From positions 1 to 64,000 of the forward strand of contig NZ_RBWV01000001.1 of the NCBI RefSeq assembly GCF_003634695.1: DNA of 64,000 nucleotides, in the 5' to 3' direction. The notes under the pieces were generated by a model. It made no database searches and had not been told where the DNA came from. It saw only the letters and a program-made list of their open reading frames with translations. Source of the DNA: Motilibacter peucedani. Lineage in GTDB: Bacteria; Actinomycetota; Actinomycetes; Motilibacterales; Motilibacteraceae. Shown piece by piece: positions 43,307-52,869 of the stretch (its first letter is position 1; each line of letters begins with the position of its first letter). A program made the translations under genes and the position numbers.

Positions 43307-44791
43307 TCAGCTGGCGCCGGTGAGCTTCTCGCGCAGGGCCGCGAGCGCCTCGTCCGTGGCGAGCGTGCCGCCGCGGTCCTCCTCGGGGGCCTCGGCCGCC
43401 GAGCTGTAGGACGACGCGCTGCTCTCGCCGGTGGCCTCGGCCTCCGCCTCTGCAGCCGCCGCGATCTGCTTGCGGTGCGCCTCGAAGCGCGCCTGCGCCT
43501 CGGCGTACTGGCGCTCCCACTCCTCGCGCTGCTTCTCGAAGCCGGGGAGCCAGTCGTTGGTCTCCGGGTCGAAGCCCTCGGGGTAGATGTAGTTGCCCTG
43601 CTCGTCGTAGGTCGCCGCCATGCCGTAGAGCGTGGGGTCGAACGCCTCGCTGACGCTGTCGCCGCCCTCGTTGGCCTGCTTGAGCGAGAGCGAGATGCGA
43701 CGGCGCTCGAGGTCGATGTCGATGACCTTGACGAAGATCTCCTTGCCCACGCCGACGACCTGCTCGGGCAGCTCGATGTGGCGCTCGGCCAGCTCGGAGA
43801 TGTGGACCAGGCCCTCGATGCCCTCGTCGACGCGGACGAACGCACCGAACGGCACCAGCTTGGTGACCTTGCCGGGGACGACCTGGCCGATCTGGTGCGT
43901 GCGGGCGAACTGCTGCCACGGGTCTTCCTGGGTGGCCTTCAGCGACAGGGACACGCGCTCGCGGTCCATGTCGACGTCGAGCACCTCGACGGTGACCTCC
44001 TGGCCGACCTCGACGACCTCGCTCGGGTGGTCGATGTGCTTCCACGAGAGCTCGGAGACGTGGACGAGGCCGTCGACGCCGCCGAGGTCGACGAACGCGC
44101 CGAAGTTGACGATCGAGGAGACGACGCCCGAGCGGACCTGGCCCTTCTGCAGGGTCTGCAGGAAGGTGGAGCGCACCTCGGACTGCGTCTGCTCGAGCCA
44201 CGCGCGGCGCGAGAGGACGACGTTGTTGCGGTTCTTGTCGAGCTCGATGATCTTGGCCTCGAGCTCCTTGCCCACGTAGGGCTGGAGGTCGCGGACGCGG
44301 CGCATCTCGACCAGCGAGGCCGGGAGGAAGCCGCGGAGCCCGATGTCGAGGATGAGGCCGCCCTTGACGACCTCGATGACGGTGCCGGTGACGACGCCGT
44401 CCTCGTCCTTGATCTTCTCGATCGTGCCCCAGGCGCGCTCGTACTGGGCGCGCTTCTTCGACAGGATCAGGCGGCCTTCCTTGTCCTCCTTCTGGAGGAC
44501 CAGGGCCTCGACCTCGTCGCCGACCTTGACGACCTCGGAGGGGTCGACGTCGTGCTTGATCGAGAGCTCGCGCGAGGGGATGACGCCCTCGGTCTTGTAA
44601 CCGATGTCGAGGAGGACCTCGTCACGGTCGACCTTGACGATGACACCTTCGACGATGTCGCCGTCGTTGAAGTACTTGATCGTGGAGTCGATCGCTGCGA
44701 GGAAGTCCTCGGCGGACCCGATGTCGTTGATCGCGACCTGCCGGGTGGCGGGCGCTGCGGACGTCAGGGTGTCGACTGGGGTGGCCGTCAT
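43307..44791 (-). CDS. rpsA: 30S ribosomal protein S1
   Basis: A 494-residue S1 with four S1 RNA-binding domains (DIVEGVIVKVDRDEVLLDIG, VVTGTVIEVVKGGLILDIG, GVVSSIVNFGAFVDLGGVDG and GKVTKLVPFGAFVRVDEGI). It helps mRNAs bind the 30S subunit. The C-terminus is a 100-residue low-complexity acidic/Ala tail. No Shine-Dalgarno site precedes the ATG, as is common for rpsA; the bases just before it instead read CCCCTCCTTTC, the anti-Shine-Dalgarno sequence itself. Confidence 0.95.
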   Translation of the reverse strand: MTATPVDTLTSAAPATRQVAINDIGSAEDFLAAIDSTIKYFNDGDIVEGVIVKVDRDEVLLDIGYKTEGVIPSRELSIKHDVDPSEVVKVGDEVEALVLQKEDKEGRLILSKKRAQYERAWGTIEKIKDEDGVVTGTVIEVVKGGLILDIGLRGFLPASLVEMRRVRDLQPYVGKELEAKIIELDKNRNNVVLSRRAWLEQTQSEVRSTFLQTLQKGQVRSGVVSSIVNFGAFVDLGGVDGLVHVSELSWKHIDHPSEVVEVGQEVTVEVLDVDMDRERVSLSLKATQEDPWQQFARTHQIGQVVPGKVTKLVPFGAFVRVDEGIEGLVHISELAERHIELPEQVVGVGKEIFVKVIDIDLERRRISLSLKQANEGGDSVSEAFDPTLYGMAATYDEQGNYIYPEGFDPETNDWLPGFEKQREEWERQYAEAQARFEAHRKQIAAAAEAEAEATGESSASSYSSAAEAPEEDRGGTLATDEALAALREKLTGAS

Positions 44792-44802
44792 GAAAGGAGG
44801 GG
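44792..44802 (-). promoter_or_regulatory. Anti-Shine-Dalgarno-like sequence abutting the rpsA start
   Basis: On the coding strand CCCCTCCTTTC directly precedes the rpsA ATG. CCTCCTTTC equals the 3' tail of bacterial 16S rRNA, so the mRNA cannot pair with that tail and could pair with ribosome sites instead. A role in autogenous control of S1 is speculation. Confidence 0.4.
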
Positions 44803-45035
44803 CTCCGATGCGGGCAAACTGGTAGGCGTCACGCGCTCAGGCCTGTGGTCGGCCGCATCGTCCGGGGCCGGGTCCGCCGGTTGCCCCTGCGGTCGGAGGG
44901 ACCCTCCGGAGGGACACGGCAGCCGCGAGGACGACACCGCTGAGCGCGACCTGCTCCGTCTGAGGACGCGCAGGACTGGGCACGCGTACCTCACTCTACG
45001 CGCACGGCATCATGGCGGTCAACGAGAGGAGCCGC

Positions 45036-45860
45036 GTGAGCGAGCACGAGCCCAGCGGCGTGGCGCGCCGCGCCGCGACGTCCGAGGAGACCGTACGCGC
45101 CAACCGCCTCTGGTGGGACGCCGAGGCCCCCGCCTACCAGCGCGAGCACGGCGCCTTCCTCGGCGACGCCGACTTCGTCTGGTGCCCGGAGGGGCTGCGC
45201 GAGGCGGACGCCCACCTGCTCGGCGACGTGCGCGGCGCGACCGTCCTCGAGGTCGGAGCGGGTGCGGCGCAGTGCTCGCGGTGGCTGCTCGGTGCCGGGG
45301 CCGCCCGCGTGGTCGCGACCGACGTCTCGGCCGGCCAGCTGGCGGCCTCGCTGGAGCTCGACGAGCTGCACGGCACGCGGGTGCCGTTGGCCCAGGCCGA
45401 CGCCCAGCGCCTGCCCTTCGCCGACGCCGCCTTCGACGTCGTGTGCTCCGCCTTCGGCGCCGTGCCCTTCGTCGCCGACTCGGCGGCGGTGATGCGGGAG
45501 GCGGCGCGGGTCCTGCGGCCCGGCGGGCGCTGGGTGTTCTCGGTGACCCACCCGCTGCGCTGGGCGTTCCCCGACGACCCGGGCCCCGGCGGGCTCACCG
45601 CGACCTCGTCGTACTTCGACCGCACGCCCTACGTCGAGCACGACGACGCCGGCCGGGCGACCTACGTCGAGCACCACCGCACGCTGGGCGACCGGGTCCG
45701 CGAGGTCCGGGCCGCTGGCCTGGTGCTGGTCGACCTCGTCGAGCCGGAGTGGCCCGCCGGGCACGAGCGCACGTGGGGCGGGTGGAGCCCGCTGCGCGGG
45801 AGGCTGCTGCCCGGCACGGCGGTCTTCGTCTGCGAGAAGCCGGCTCAGCGCCAGCCGTAG
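45036..45860 (+). CDS. Class I SAM-dependent methyltransferase
   Basis: A 274-residue type 11 methyltransferase. The SAM motif is VLEVGAGAAQCSRWL, with VVATDVSAGQL and FDVVCSAFGAVPFV after it, and LRPGGRWVFSVTHP as the post-II region. The N-terminal NRLWWDAEAPAYQREHG is typical of an actinobacterial group with unknown substrate. GTG at 45036 has GAGAGGAG upstream; ATG at 45012 would add eight residues. It is divergent from rpsA, and its end overlaps the convergent PemK-like gene by 16 bases. Confidence 0.84.
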   Translation: MSEHEPSGVARRAATSEETVRANRLWWDAEAPAYQREHGAFLGDADFVWCPEGLREADAHLLGDVRGATVLEVGAGAAQCSRWLLGAGAARVVATDVSAGQLAASLELDELHGTRVPLAQADAQRLPFADAAFDVVCSAFGAVPFVADSAAVMREAARVLRPGGRWVFSVTHPLRWAFPDDPGPGGLTATSSYFDRTPYVEHDDAGRATYVEHHRTLGDRVREVRAAGLVLVDLVEPEWPAGHERTWGGWSPLRGRLLPGTAVFVCEKPAQRQP

Positions 45861-46294
45861 GACCGCCGCAGCTCGCCGGCGACCCGGTCGAACCGCGCGC
45901 GGTCGAGCACGGCGCCCTCGCGCCGGATGCCCGCCTCGGCCACCTCGAGGACCCGGTCCAGCCGCACCCAGCTCGGCCGCCCGGCGCGGTCCCAGGGACC
46001 CGCGCCGAGGGCCAGCCAGCCGTGCTGGCCGTCGCGCTCGTGCTGGCTCGAGAGCATGAGGCCGAGCAGCGTGCGGCCGGAGCGGGCCACGACGAGCACC
46101 GGCCGGTCCTTGCCCCGCGAGGCGTCCTCCTCGTAGGGCACCCACGTCCACACGACCTCGCCCGGGTCGGCGCGTCCGTCGGGCTGGGGCGCGTAGTCCA
46201 GGTGCCGGCCCCTGGGTGCGGCCGGCCGCACGCGCGCCCGCGCCGGAGGGCGCGGGCGCAGCAGCGCGGCGAGCGCGTCCCAGAGGCCGGCCAC
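45845..46294 (-). CDS. Orphan PemK/MazF-like protein
   Basis: A 149-residue protein with a PemK/MazF-type fold after an Arg/Ala/Pro-rich N-terminus of about 35 residues. The core has EVVWTWVPYEED, KDRPVLVVARSG and WVRLDRVLEV, in the order of MazF beta strands. MazF proteins are mRNA endoribonucleases, usually paired with a small antitoxin gene just upstream. Here the upstream neighbour is an aldo/keto reductase gene 3 bases away, so no antitoxin is visible and toxin activity is doubtful. Confidence 0.75.
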   Translation of the reverse strand: MAGLWDALAALLRPRPPARARVRPAAPRGRHLDYAPQPDGRADPGEVVWTWVPYEEDASRGKDRPVLVVARSGRTLLGLMLSSQHERDGQHGWLALGAGPWDRAGRPSWVRLDRVLEVAEAGIRREGAVLDRARFDRVAGELRRSYGWR

Positions 46295-46297
46295 GTA

Positions 46298-47332
<1,035 letters not shown>

Positions 47333-47512
47333 GGGATCTCCTCGGACGGGTCGGTCGGAGCGGCTCGGGCTCCGGTCGCTGCACGAGCCTCCGGAAGCGT
47401 TCCCGCGGGGCCCGCGCCGAACCGTACGCGCCTGCGCCGTCTGCCTTCAGCGGCGCCTCGCGCTGCCGATGGGCGGGAGGCGCAGGACACGGCACGGGAG
47501 GAGGGTGGACCA

Positions 47513-48742
47513 GTGGCCAAGAACCGCTCGGAGACCGAGCAGCAGGTGGCCGACCTGCTGCGCACGGCGAAGGAGTCGCTCGGCCTGAGCGTCGCCTTCC
47601 TCAGCCGGATGGACGAGACGACCCAGCACCTCGAGGTGGTGGAGTCGGCCGTGCCGTTCGTGTTCAAGGAGGGCTGGAGCACGCCGCGCGAGACCACCCT
47701 GTGCCAGGCGATCATGGACGGGGCGCTGCCCGCGGTGATCCCCGACCTCGCCGAGCACCCGGTGGCCATGGCCCTGCCCTCGGCCCGCTTCCCCCGCATC
47801 CGCAGCTTCGTCTCCGTGCCGGTCGTGCTCAGCGACGGCACGGTCTACGGCACCTTCTGCGGCGCCGGGCTCTCGCGCGACCGGGGCCTGAGCCGGCGCG
47901 ACAAGGCCCTCATGGACGTCCTGGCCCACGCGGCGTCGGTGGTCCTCGAGCCCTCGGTGGCCCGGCGGGCGCGCGAGGCCGAGATCGAGGGCCGGCTCAC
48001 CCCGGTGCTCGAGAGCGGCGGCCCGACGGTGGTCCTGCAGCCGATCGTCGACCTGGCGACCGGCCGGCGCGTCGGCGCTGAGGCGCTGAGCCGCTTCCCC
48101 CGCGAGTGGGCCAAGGCTCCGGACGTCTGCTTCGCCGAGGCCCACAGCATCGGCGAGGGCGACCGCCTCGAGCTCCAGGCGATCGAGCGCGCCGGCGCGC
48201 TGCTCGACGTGGTCACCGGCTACGTCGCGATGAACGTCTCGCCCGCCACCCTCCTGCTGCCCGAGTGCCGCTCGCTGCTGCTGAGCATGCCGCTCGACCG
48301 GGTGCTCGTGGAGCTCTCCGAGCACGACCCCGTCGAGGACTACGAGGTCCTGCGCTCGGTGCTGACCCCGCTGCGGGAGCGCGGCGCCCGCCTGGCCATC
48401 GACGACGTGGGAGCGGGCTTCTCCTCGCTGCGCCACATCGTGCTCACCGCGCCGGAGGTCATCAAGATCGACCGGACGCTCGTCGACGGCGTGGCCGCCG
48501 ACCCGGTGCTCACCGCGCTGGTGAGCTCGCTCGTGAGCTTCGGGCACGGCGCGGGGGCCAAGGTCGTGGCGGAGGGCATCGAGACGGCGACCGACGCGGA
48601 CGCCCTGCTGGCGCTCGGCGTCGACCTGGGGCAGGGCTGGTGGTTCGGCCGGCCGGGGCCCGCCGACGCCTTGAGCGAGGCGTACGTGCCAGCCGCGGCA
48701 CCCGTGCCGCAGGCGTCGTTCGTCGGACAGGCGCACGTCTGA
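47513..48742 (+). CDS. GAF-EAL domain protein, probable c-di-GMP phosphodiesterase
   Basis: A 409-residue cytosolic protein: GAF sensor at about 20-155 (SLGLSVAFLSRMDE, SFVSVPVVLSDGTVYGTFCG) and EAL domain at about 165-395. The catalytic motifs are kept: EAL in GAEALSRF, NVSP, VELSE, DDVGAGFSSL (usual DDFG), KIDRTLV, AEGIET and QGWWFG. It therefore probably hydrolyses cyclic di-GMP. GTG at 47513 has GGAGGAGG about 10 bases upstream. No diguanylate cyclase gene is in the window. Confidence 0.88.
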   Translation: MAKNRSETEQQVADLLRTAKESLGLSVAFLSRMDETTQHLEVVESAVPFVFKEGWSTPRETTLCQAIMDGALPAVIPDLAEHPVAMALPSARFPRIRSFVSVPVVLSDGTVYGTFCGAGLSRDRGLSRRDKALMDVLAHAASVVLEPSVARRAREAEIEGRLTPVLESGGPTVVLQPIVDLATGRRVGAEALSRFPREWAKAPDVCFAEAHSIGEGDRLELQAIERAGALLDVVTGYVAMNVSPATLLLPECRSLLLSMPLDRVLVELSEHDPVEDYEVLRSVLTPLRERGARLAIDDVGAGFSSLRHIVLTAPEVIKIDRTLVDGVAADPVLTALVSSLVSFGHGAGAKVVAEGIETATDADALLALGVDLGQGWWFGRPGPADALSEAYVPAAAPVPQASFVGQAHV

Positions 48743-48786
48743 GCTGGGCGGCGGAAAAGCAGTCGCGGGCGGGAGGACTGGACGCG

Positions 48787-48792
48787 TAGCGT
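48787..48792 (+). promoter_or_regulatory. Possible -10 box for the small hypothetical gene
   Basis: TAGCGT is followed by 7 bases and ATG-CTG-TCC-TGA at 48800, a three-codon leaderless mini-ORF. The 80-residue ORF starts 47 bases after this mini-ORF ends. Confidence 0.25.
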
Positions 48793-48858
48793 CGTGCGCA
48801 TGCTGTCCTGACGCGCTGGTCCGAGCCCCCTCTCCCCCGCGCAGCAAGGAGCACGCCC

Positions 48859-49101
48859 GTGCGACCCAGCACCCCTTCCTCCAGCGGATCGGCCCTGTCA
48901 GCGCTGCTGGCCCTGGTCGACTCCCCCGCCGAGCGCGCCGCGGCAGCGGTGCCGAGCTCGTCGCCCGCCGTGACGCCCGGGCCCGAGGACGCAGCCGCCG
49001 CGACCGGGCAGCCCGCCCACCACGGCCCCCGCCGGCTGGGCGGCCGGCCGCAGGCCCCGTCGACCGGCTCGCACAGCGCCTACAGCTTCCGGAGGGTCTG
49101 A
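48859..49101 (+). CDS. Small hypothetical protein
   Basis: An 80-residue ORF beginning GTG, with AAGGAG seven bases upstream. Codon third positions are strongly G/C as in real genes here. The protein is Ser/Ala/Pro-rich, ends in a Gly/Arg/His-rich half (PRRLGGRPQAP), and shows no known domain, signal or membrane segment. Its end overlaps the convergent ketopantoate reductase-family gene by 22 bases. The ribosome site favours a real gene, but composition alone could produce it. Confidence 0.45.
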   Translation: MRPSTPSSSGSALSALLALVDSPAERAAAAVPSSSPAVTPGPEDAAAATGQPAHHGPRRLGGRPQAPSTGSHSAYSFRRV

Positions 49102-50063
49102 GCGGAGCGGCGTACGTCGTCGACCGTGACGTCGCCTGGCCGGCCGCCGCGGCGCACCAGGTCGTGGACGAGCGCCTGCACCGCCGCGTTGACCGGCGTC
49201 GGCACGTCGTGCAGGCGGCCGAGCAGGACGACCTCGCCGTTGAGGTGGTCGACCTCGGTCGACGTGGCCCCCTTGGTGACGCTCTGCCAGGTCGACCCGC
49301 CGCCGCGCGGCCAGTCGGGCAGGTCGACGAGCTCGACCTGGTCGCCGCGGCGGGCCACCTCCTCCTCGCGGGAGGGCCAGTCGAGCCCGGCTGCCGCGAA
49401 GCACCGCCGCGCCTCCTCGCGGGCAGCGGCCAGCAGGTCGGACGCGTCGGCCTCCGGCCCGCACAGCGCCTCGACGCCGTTGCCGAGGTTGGCGAGCAGC
49501 TTGCCGCGCTTCCACCGCATGACGTCGGGGTCGGGGCGGGCGACGAAGCCGCTGCGCTCGAGGTCGGCGGCCACGGCCTCGCTGGTCGCGTCGGTGCCGC
49601 TCGGGAACCTGCCGAGGTCGAGGTTGCCGCTCATCGGCGCGCCCTGCGCCACGACGACGCCCGGGCGCGGCGAGCTGGCCGGGAGCCACACCCGCACGCC
49701 GTGCACGCGGCTGGTGACGCGCAGCGCGAGCAGCTCGTTGGACACGCCGTTCTGGGCGCACACGACCGGCTGGTCGGGCGCCAGGCCCGCGCGGACGAGG
49801 TCGGCCAGGACGCCCGGGGTGTCCTGGCTCTTGACCGCGAGCAGCACGACGTCGTCGGGTGCCAGCCGGAGCCGCGCGACCTCGGTCTCGACGGCGACCG
49901 CCAGCACGTCGTCGGCTCCGGGGCGCACGAGCCGGAGCCCGTCGCGGCGCATCACCGCGGCGTGCTCGCCTCGCGCGACAAGCAGCACGTCGGCTCCGGA
50001 CTGGTGGAGCCGACCGCCGATGGTGCCGCCCACCGCGCCGGCACCCACCACGACGTAGCGCAC
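49080..50063 (-). CDS. panE: Ketopantoate reductase family protein (PanE/ApbA)
   Basis: A 327-residue 6-phosphogluconate-dehydrogenase-like reductase. The NADPH loop is VVGAGAVGGTIGGRL at residues 4-18. VLLAVKSQDT, VCAQNGVSNE and KRGKLLANLGNGV carry the expected Asn and Lys, and the C-terminus has TEVDHLNGEVVLLG. PanE makes pantoate for coenzyme A, but this family also includes oxidoreductases of other roles. The GTG at 50063 lies 1 base past the polA stop. Confidence 0.8.
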   Translation of the reverse strand: MRYVVVGAGAVGGTIGGRLHQSGADVLLVARGEHAAVMRRDGLRLVRPGADDVLAVAVETEVARLRLAPDDVVLLAVKSQDTPGVLADLVRAGLAPDQPVVCAQNGVSNELLALRVTSRVHGVRVWLPASSPRPGVVVAQGAPMSGNLDLGRFPSGTDATSEAVAADLERSGFVARPDPDVMRWKRGKLLANLGNGVEALCGPEADASDLLAAAREEARRCFAAAGLDWPSREEEVARRGDQVELVDLPDWPRGGGSTWQSVTKGATSTEVDHLNGEVVLLGRLHDVPTPVNAAVQALVHDLVRRGGRPGDVTVDDVRRSAQTLRKL

Positions 50064-50064
50064 C

Positions 50065-52788
50065 TCAGTGGGCCGCGTCCTGCCAGGTGCGGCCCGACCC
50101 CACGCTGACGTCGAGGGGCACCGACAGGGAGGCCGCAGCCCCCATCTCGCGCCGCACGACGGCCTCCAGCTCCTCGAGCTCACCGGGCGCCACCTCGAGC
50201 ACGAGCTCGTCGTGGACCTGGAGGAGCATCCGCGAGCGCATCGAGGCCGCCTGCATCGCAGCGTCGACGCGCAGCATCGCCACCTTGACGATGTCGGCGG
50301 CCGAGCCCTGGATAGGGGCGTTGAGCGCCATCCGCTCGGCCATCTCGCGCCGCTGGCGGTTGTCGCTCGTGAGGTCGGGGAGGTAGCGCCGCCGGCCGAG
50401 CACGGTCTCGGTGTAGCCGGACAGGCGCGCCTCGTCGACGACGTCGCGCAGGTAGTCGCGCACGCCGCCGAAGCGCACGAAGTACTCGTCCATCAGGCCC
50501 TGGGCCTCGCCGTAGTCGATGGAGAGCTGCTTGCCCAGGCCGTAGGCCGACAGGCCGTAGGCGAGGCCGTAGGACATCGCCTTGATCTTGGCCCGCTGCT
50601 CGGGGCTGACCTGCGCCGGCGCCACCCCGAAGACGCGCGACGCGGTGAACGCGTGCAGGTCCTCGCCCGACTGGAACGCCTCGATCAGCCCGGCGTCCTC
50701 GGACAGGTGGGCCATGATGCGCATCTCGATCTGGCTGTAGTCGGCGGTGAGCAGCTGGTCGTAGCCCGGGCCGACGACGAAGCCCTCGCGGATGCGGCGG
50801 CCCTCCTCGGTGCGGATCGGGACGTTCTGCAGGTTGGGGTCGATGGAGGACAGCCGGCCCGTCGCCGCGATCGTCTGGTTGAAGGTCGTGTGGATGCGGC
50901 CGTCGGGCTGGACCTCCGCGAGCAGGCCCGTGACCGTCTGCTTGAGGCGCGAGGCGTCGCGGTGGCGCAGCAGGTGGGCGAGGAACGGGTGCCCGGTCTG
51001 GACGTAGAGCGCCTGGAGCGAGTCGGCGTCGGTGGTGTAGCCGGTCTTGGTGCGCTTGGTCTTGGGCATGCCGAGCTCGTCGAACAGCACGACCTGCAGC
51101 TGCTTGGGCGAGCCGAGGTTGATCTCCTTGCCGATGACCGCGAACGCCTCGTCGGCAGCGAGCTTGACCGCGTCGGAGAAGGCGGACTCCAGCCCGCCGA
51201 GGTGGTCGAGGTCGACGGCGATGCCGGACTGCTCCATGCGGCCGAGCAGCGGCACGAGCGGCAGCTCGACCTCGCGCAGCAGGCGGTCCTGGCCCTTGTC
51301 GGCCAGCTCGGCGTCGAGCGCCGCCGCCAGGTCGATGACCGCGCGGGCCCGCAGCATCGCCGCCGACGCCCGCTGGTGCTCGTCGCCGCCGTCGAAGCTG
51401 AGCTGGCCGTCGTCGTCGGACTCGGCTCGCAGCTCGCGCTTGAGGTAGCGCAGCACCAGGTCGGACAGGTCGAAGGTGCGCGTGTCGGGCCGGGCGAGGT
51501 AGGCGGAGAGCTGGGTGTCGCTGGTGAGCCCCTCGAGCGCCCAGCCCCGCTCGCGCAGCGCGTGGGCCGGGCCTTTGGCGTCGTGCAGCGCCTTGGGCCG
51601 GGCGGGGTCGGCGAGCCAGGCGGCGACCGCCGCGTCGTCGTCGGGGCCGAGCGTCGTGGGGTCGACGAAGGCGGCCGTGCCGTCGGCGGCGGCGAAGGCG
51701 AGCCCGTGGACGTCGCCGGTGCCGCTCCCCCACGTGCCGAGCACGTGCACGCCGGTGCGGCCCTCGCCGCTCGCGTGCTGGGCGAGCCACGCGCCGACCC
51801 CGCCCGGCGCCAGCACCTCGCCGGCGAGGTCGAAGCCCTCGTCGGCGGTGGGCTCCGGGGGCGCGAAGGCGGAGTAGAGCCGCTCGCGGAGCACCCGGAA
51901 CTGCAGGGTGTCGAAGAGCTGGTGCACCGCGTCGCGGTCCCACGACTGCCACACCATGTCGTCGGGCTGCTCGTCGATGGGGACGTCGCGCTCGAGCTCG
52001 GTGAGCTGGCGGTTGCGGATGACCTGGGCCAGGTGGGCGCGCAACGCGTCGCCCGCCTTGCCCTTGACCTCGTCGACGCGGTCGACGAGCGCGTCGAGCG
52101 AGCCGAACTCGACGACCCACTTGGCCGCGGTCTTCTCGCCGACGCTGGGGATGTTGGGCAGGTTGTCGCTCGGGTCGCCGCGCAGGGCCGCGAAGTCGGG
52201 GTACTGCGTCGGCGAGAGGCCGTAGCGCTCCTGCACGGCGTCGGGGGTCATGCGCGAGAGGTCGCTCACGCCCTTGCGGGGGTAGAGCACCGTGACCTGG
52301 TCGTTGACGAGCTGGAACGCGTCGCGGTCGCCCGAGCAGATCAGCACGTCGAAGCCCTGCGACTGCGCGCGCTCGACCAGCGTCGCGATGACGTCGTCGG
52401 CCTCGTAGCCCGGCGCGGTCACCACAGGGATGCGCAGCGCCTCGAGCACCTCGCGGATCAGCGGCACCTGGGAGCTGAACTCGTCGGGCGACTTGGTGCG
52501 GTTGGCCTTGTAGTCGGGGAAAGCCGCCGTGCGGAAGGTCGCGCGCCCGACGTCGAAGGCCACCGCGACGTGGGTCGGCTGCTCGTCGCGCAGCACGTTG
52601 ATCAGCATCGAGGTGAAGCCGTAGACCGCGTTGGTCGGCTGCCCGGTGGTGGTCGAGAAGTTCTCGACCGGCAGGGCGTAGAAGGCGCGGTAGGCCAGCG
52701 AGTGCCCGTCGAGCAGCAGCAACCGCCCGCCGCGCTGGGTGCCGCTCGTGTCCGGGGCGCCGGGGCCGGTGCTGGTGTCGACTGTCAC
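50065..52788 (-). CDS. polA: DNA polymerase I
   Basis: A 907-residue Pol I. The N-terminal 5' nuclease domain has DGHSLAYRAFYALP, AFDVGRATFR, GYEADDVIATL and GDRDAFQL. The central domain lacks the DxE pair and other carboxylates of a 3'-5' exonuclease. The polymerase motifs are intact: DYSQIEMRIMAHL (A), RAKIKAMSYGLAYG (B) and LLQVHDELVLEV (C). It fills gaps after excision repair. The GTG start lies 6 bases after a DNA-damage promoter -10 box. Confidence 0.96.
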   Translation of the reverse strand: MTVDTSTGPGAPDTSGTQRGGRLLLLDGHSLAYRAFYALPVENFSTTTGQPTNAVYGFTSMLINVLRDEQPTHVAVAFDVGRATFRTAAFPDYKANRTKSPDEFSSQVPLIREVLEALRIPVVTAPGYEADDVIATLVERAQSQGFDVLICSGDRDAFQLVNDQVTVLYPRKGVSDLSRMTPDAVQERYGLSPTQYPDFAALRGDPSDNLPNIPSVGEKTAAKWVVEFGSLDALVDRVDEVKGKAGDALRAHLAQVIRNRQLTELERDVPIDEQPDDMVWQSWDRDAVHQLFDTLQFRVLRERLYSAFAPPEPTADEGFDLAGEVLAPGGVGAWLAQHASGEGRTGVHVLGTWGSGTGDVHGLAFAAADGTAAFVDPTTLGPDDDAAVAAWLADPARPKALHDAKGPAHALRERGWALEGLTSDTQLSAYLARPDTRTFDLSDLVLRYLKRELRAESDDDGQLSFDGGDEHQRASAAMLRARAVIDLAAALDAELADKGQDRLLREVELPLVPLLGRMEQSGIAVDLDHLGGLESAFSDAVKLAADEAFAVIGKEINLGSPKQLQVVLFDELGMPKTKRTKTGYTTDADSLQALYVQTGHPFLAHLLRHRDASRLKQTVTGLLAEVQPDGRIHTTFNQTIAATGRLSSIDPNLQNVPIRTEEGRRIREGFVVGPGYDQLLTADYSQIEMRIMAHLSEDAGLIEAFQSGEDLHAFTASRVFGVAPAQVSPEQRAKIKAMSYGLAYGLSAYGLGKQLSIDYGEAQGLMDEYFVRFGGVRDYLRDVVDEARLSGYTETVLGRRRYLPDLTSDNRQRREMAERMALNAPIQGSAADIVKVAMLRVDAAMQAASMRSRMLLQVHDELVLEVAPGELEELEAVVRREMGAAASLSVPLDVSVGSGRTWQDAAH

Positions 52789-52794
52789 GGCTCG

Positions 52795-52817
52795 ATCGTA
52801 GGACCGGGCACCGACAC
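52795..52817 (-). promoter_or_regulatory. RecA-NDp (PafBC-type) DNA-damage promoter of polA
   Basis: On the minus strand GTGTCGGTG (52817-52809), exactly 8 bases, then TACGAT (52800-52795), 6 bases before GTG 52788. Eight of nine -35 positions match TTGTCRGTG. The mRNA would be leaderless. Confidence 0.75.
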
Positions 52818-52857
52818 TCCGCCCCGCTCGGTGCCCTGCGGCCCGGGCGGCCGCACC

Positions 52858-52863
52858 TACGCT
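52858..52863 (+). promoter_or_regulatory. -10 box for the thioesterase gene, leaderless spacing
   Basis: TACGCT lies 6 bases before the ATG at 52870. There is no ribosome site between them. It is divergent from the polA promoter about 50 bases away. Confidence 0.5.
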
Positions 52864-52869
52864 GGGGCC

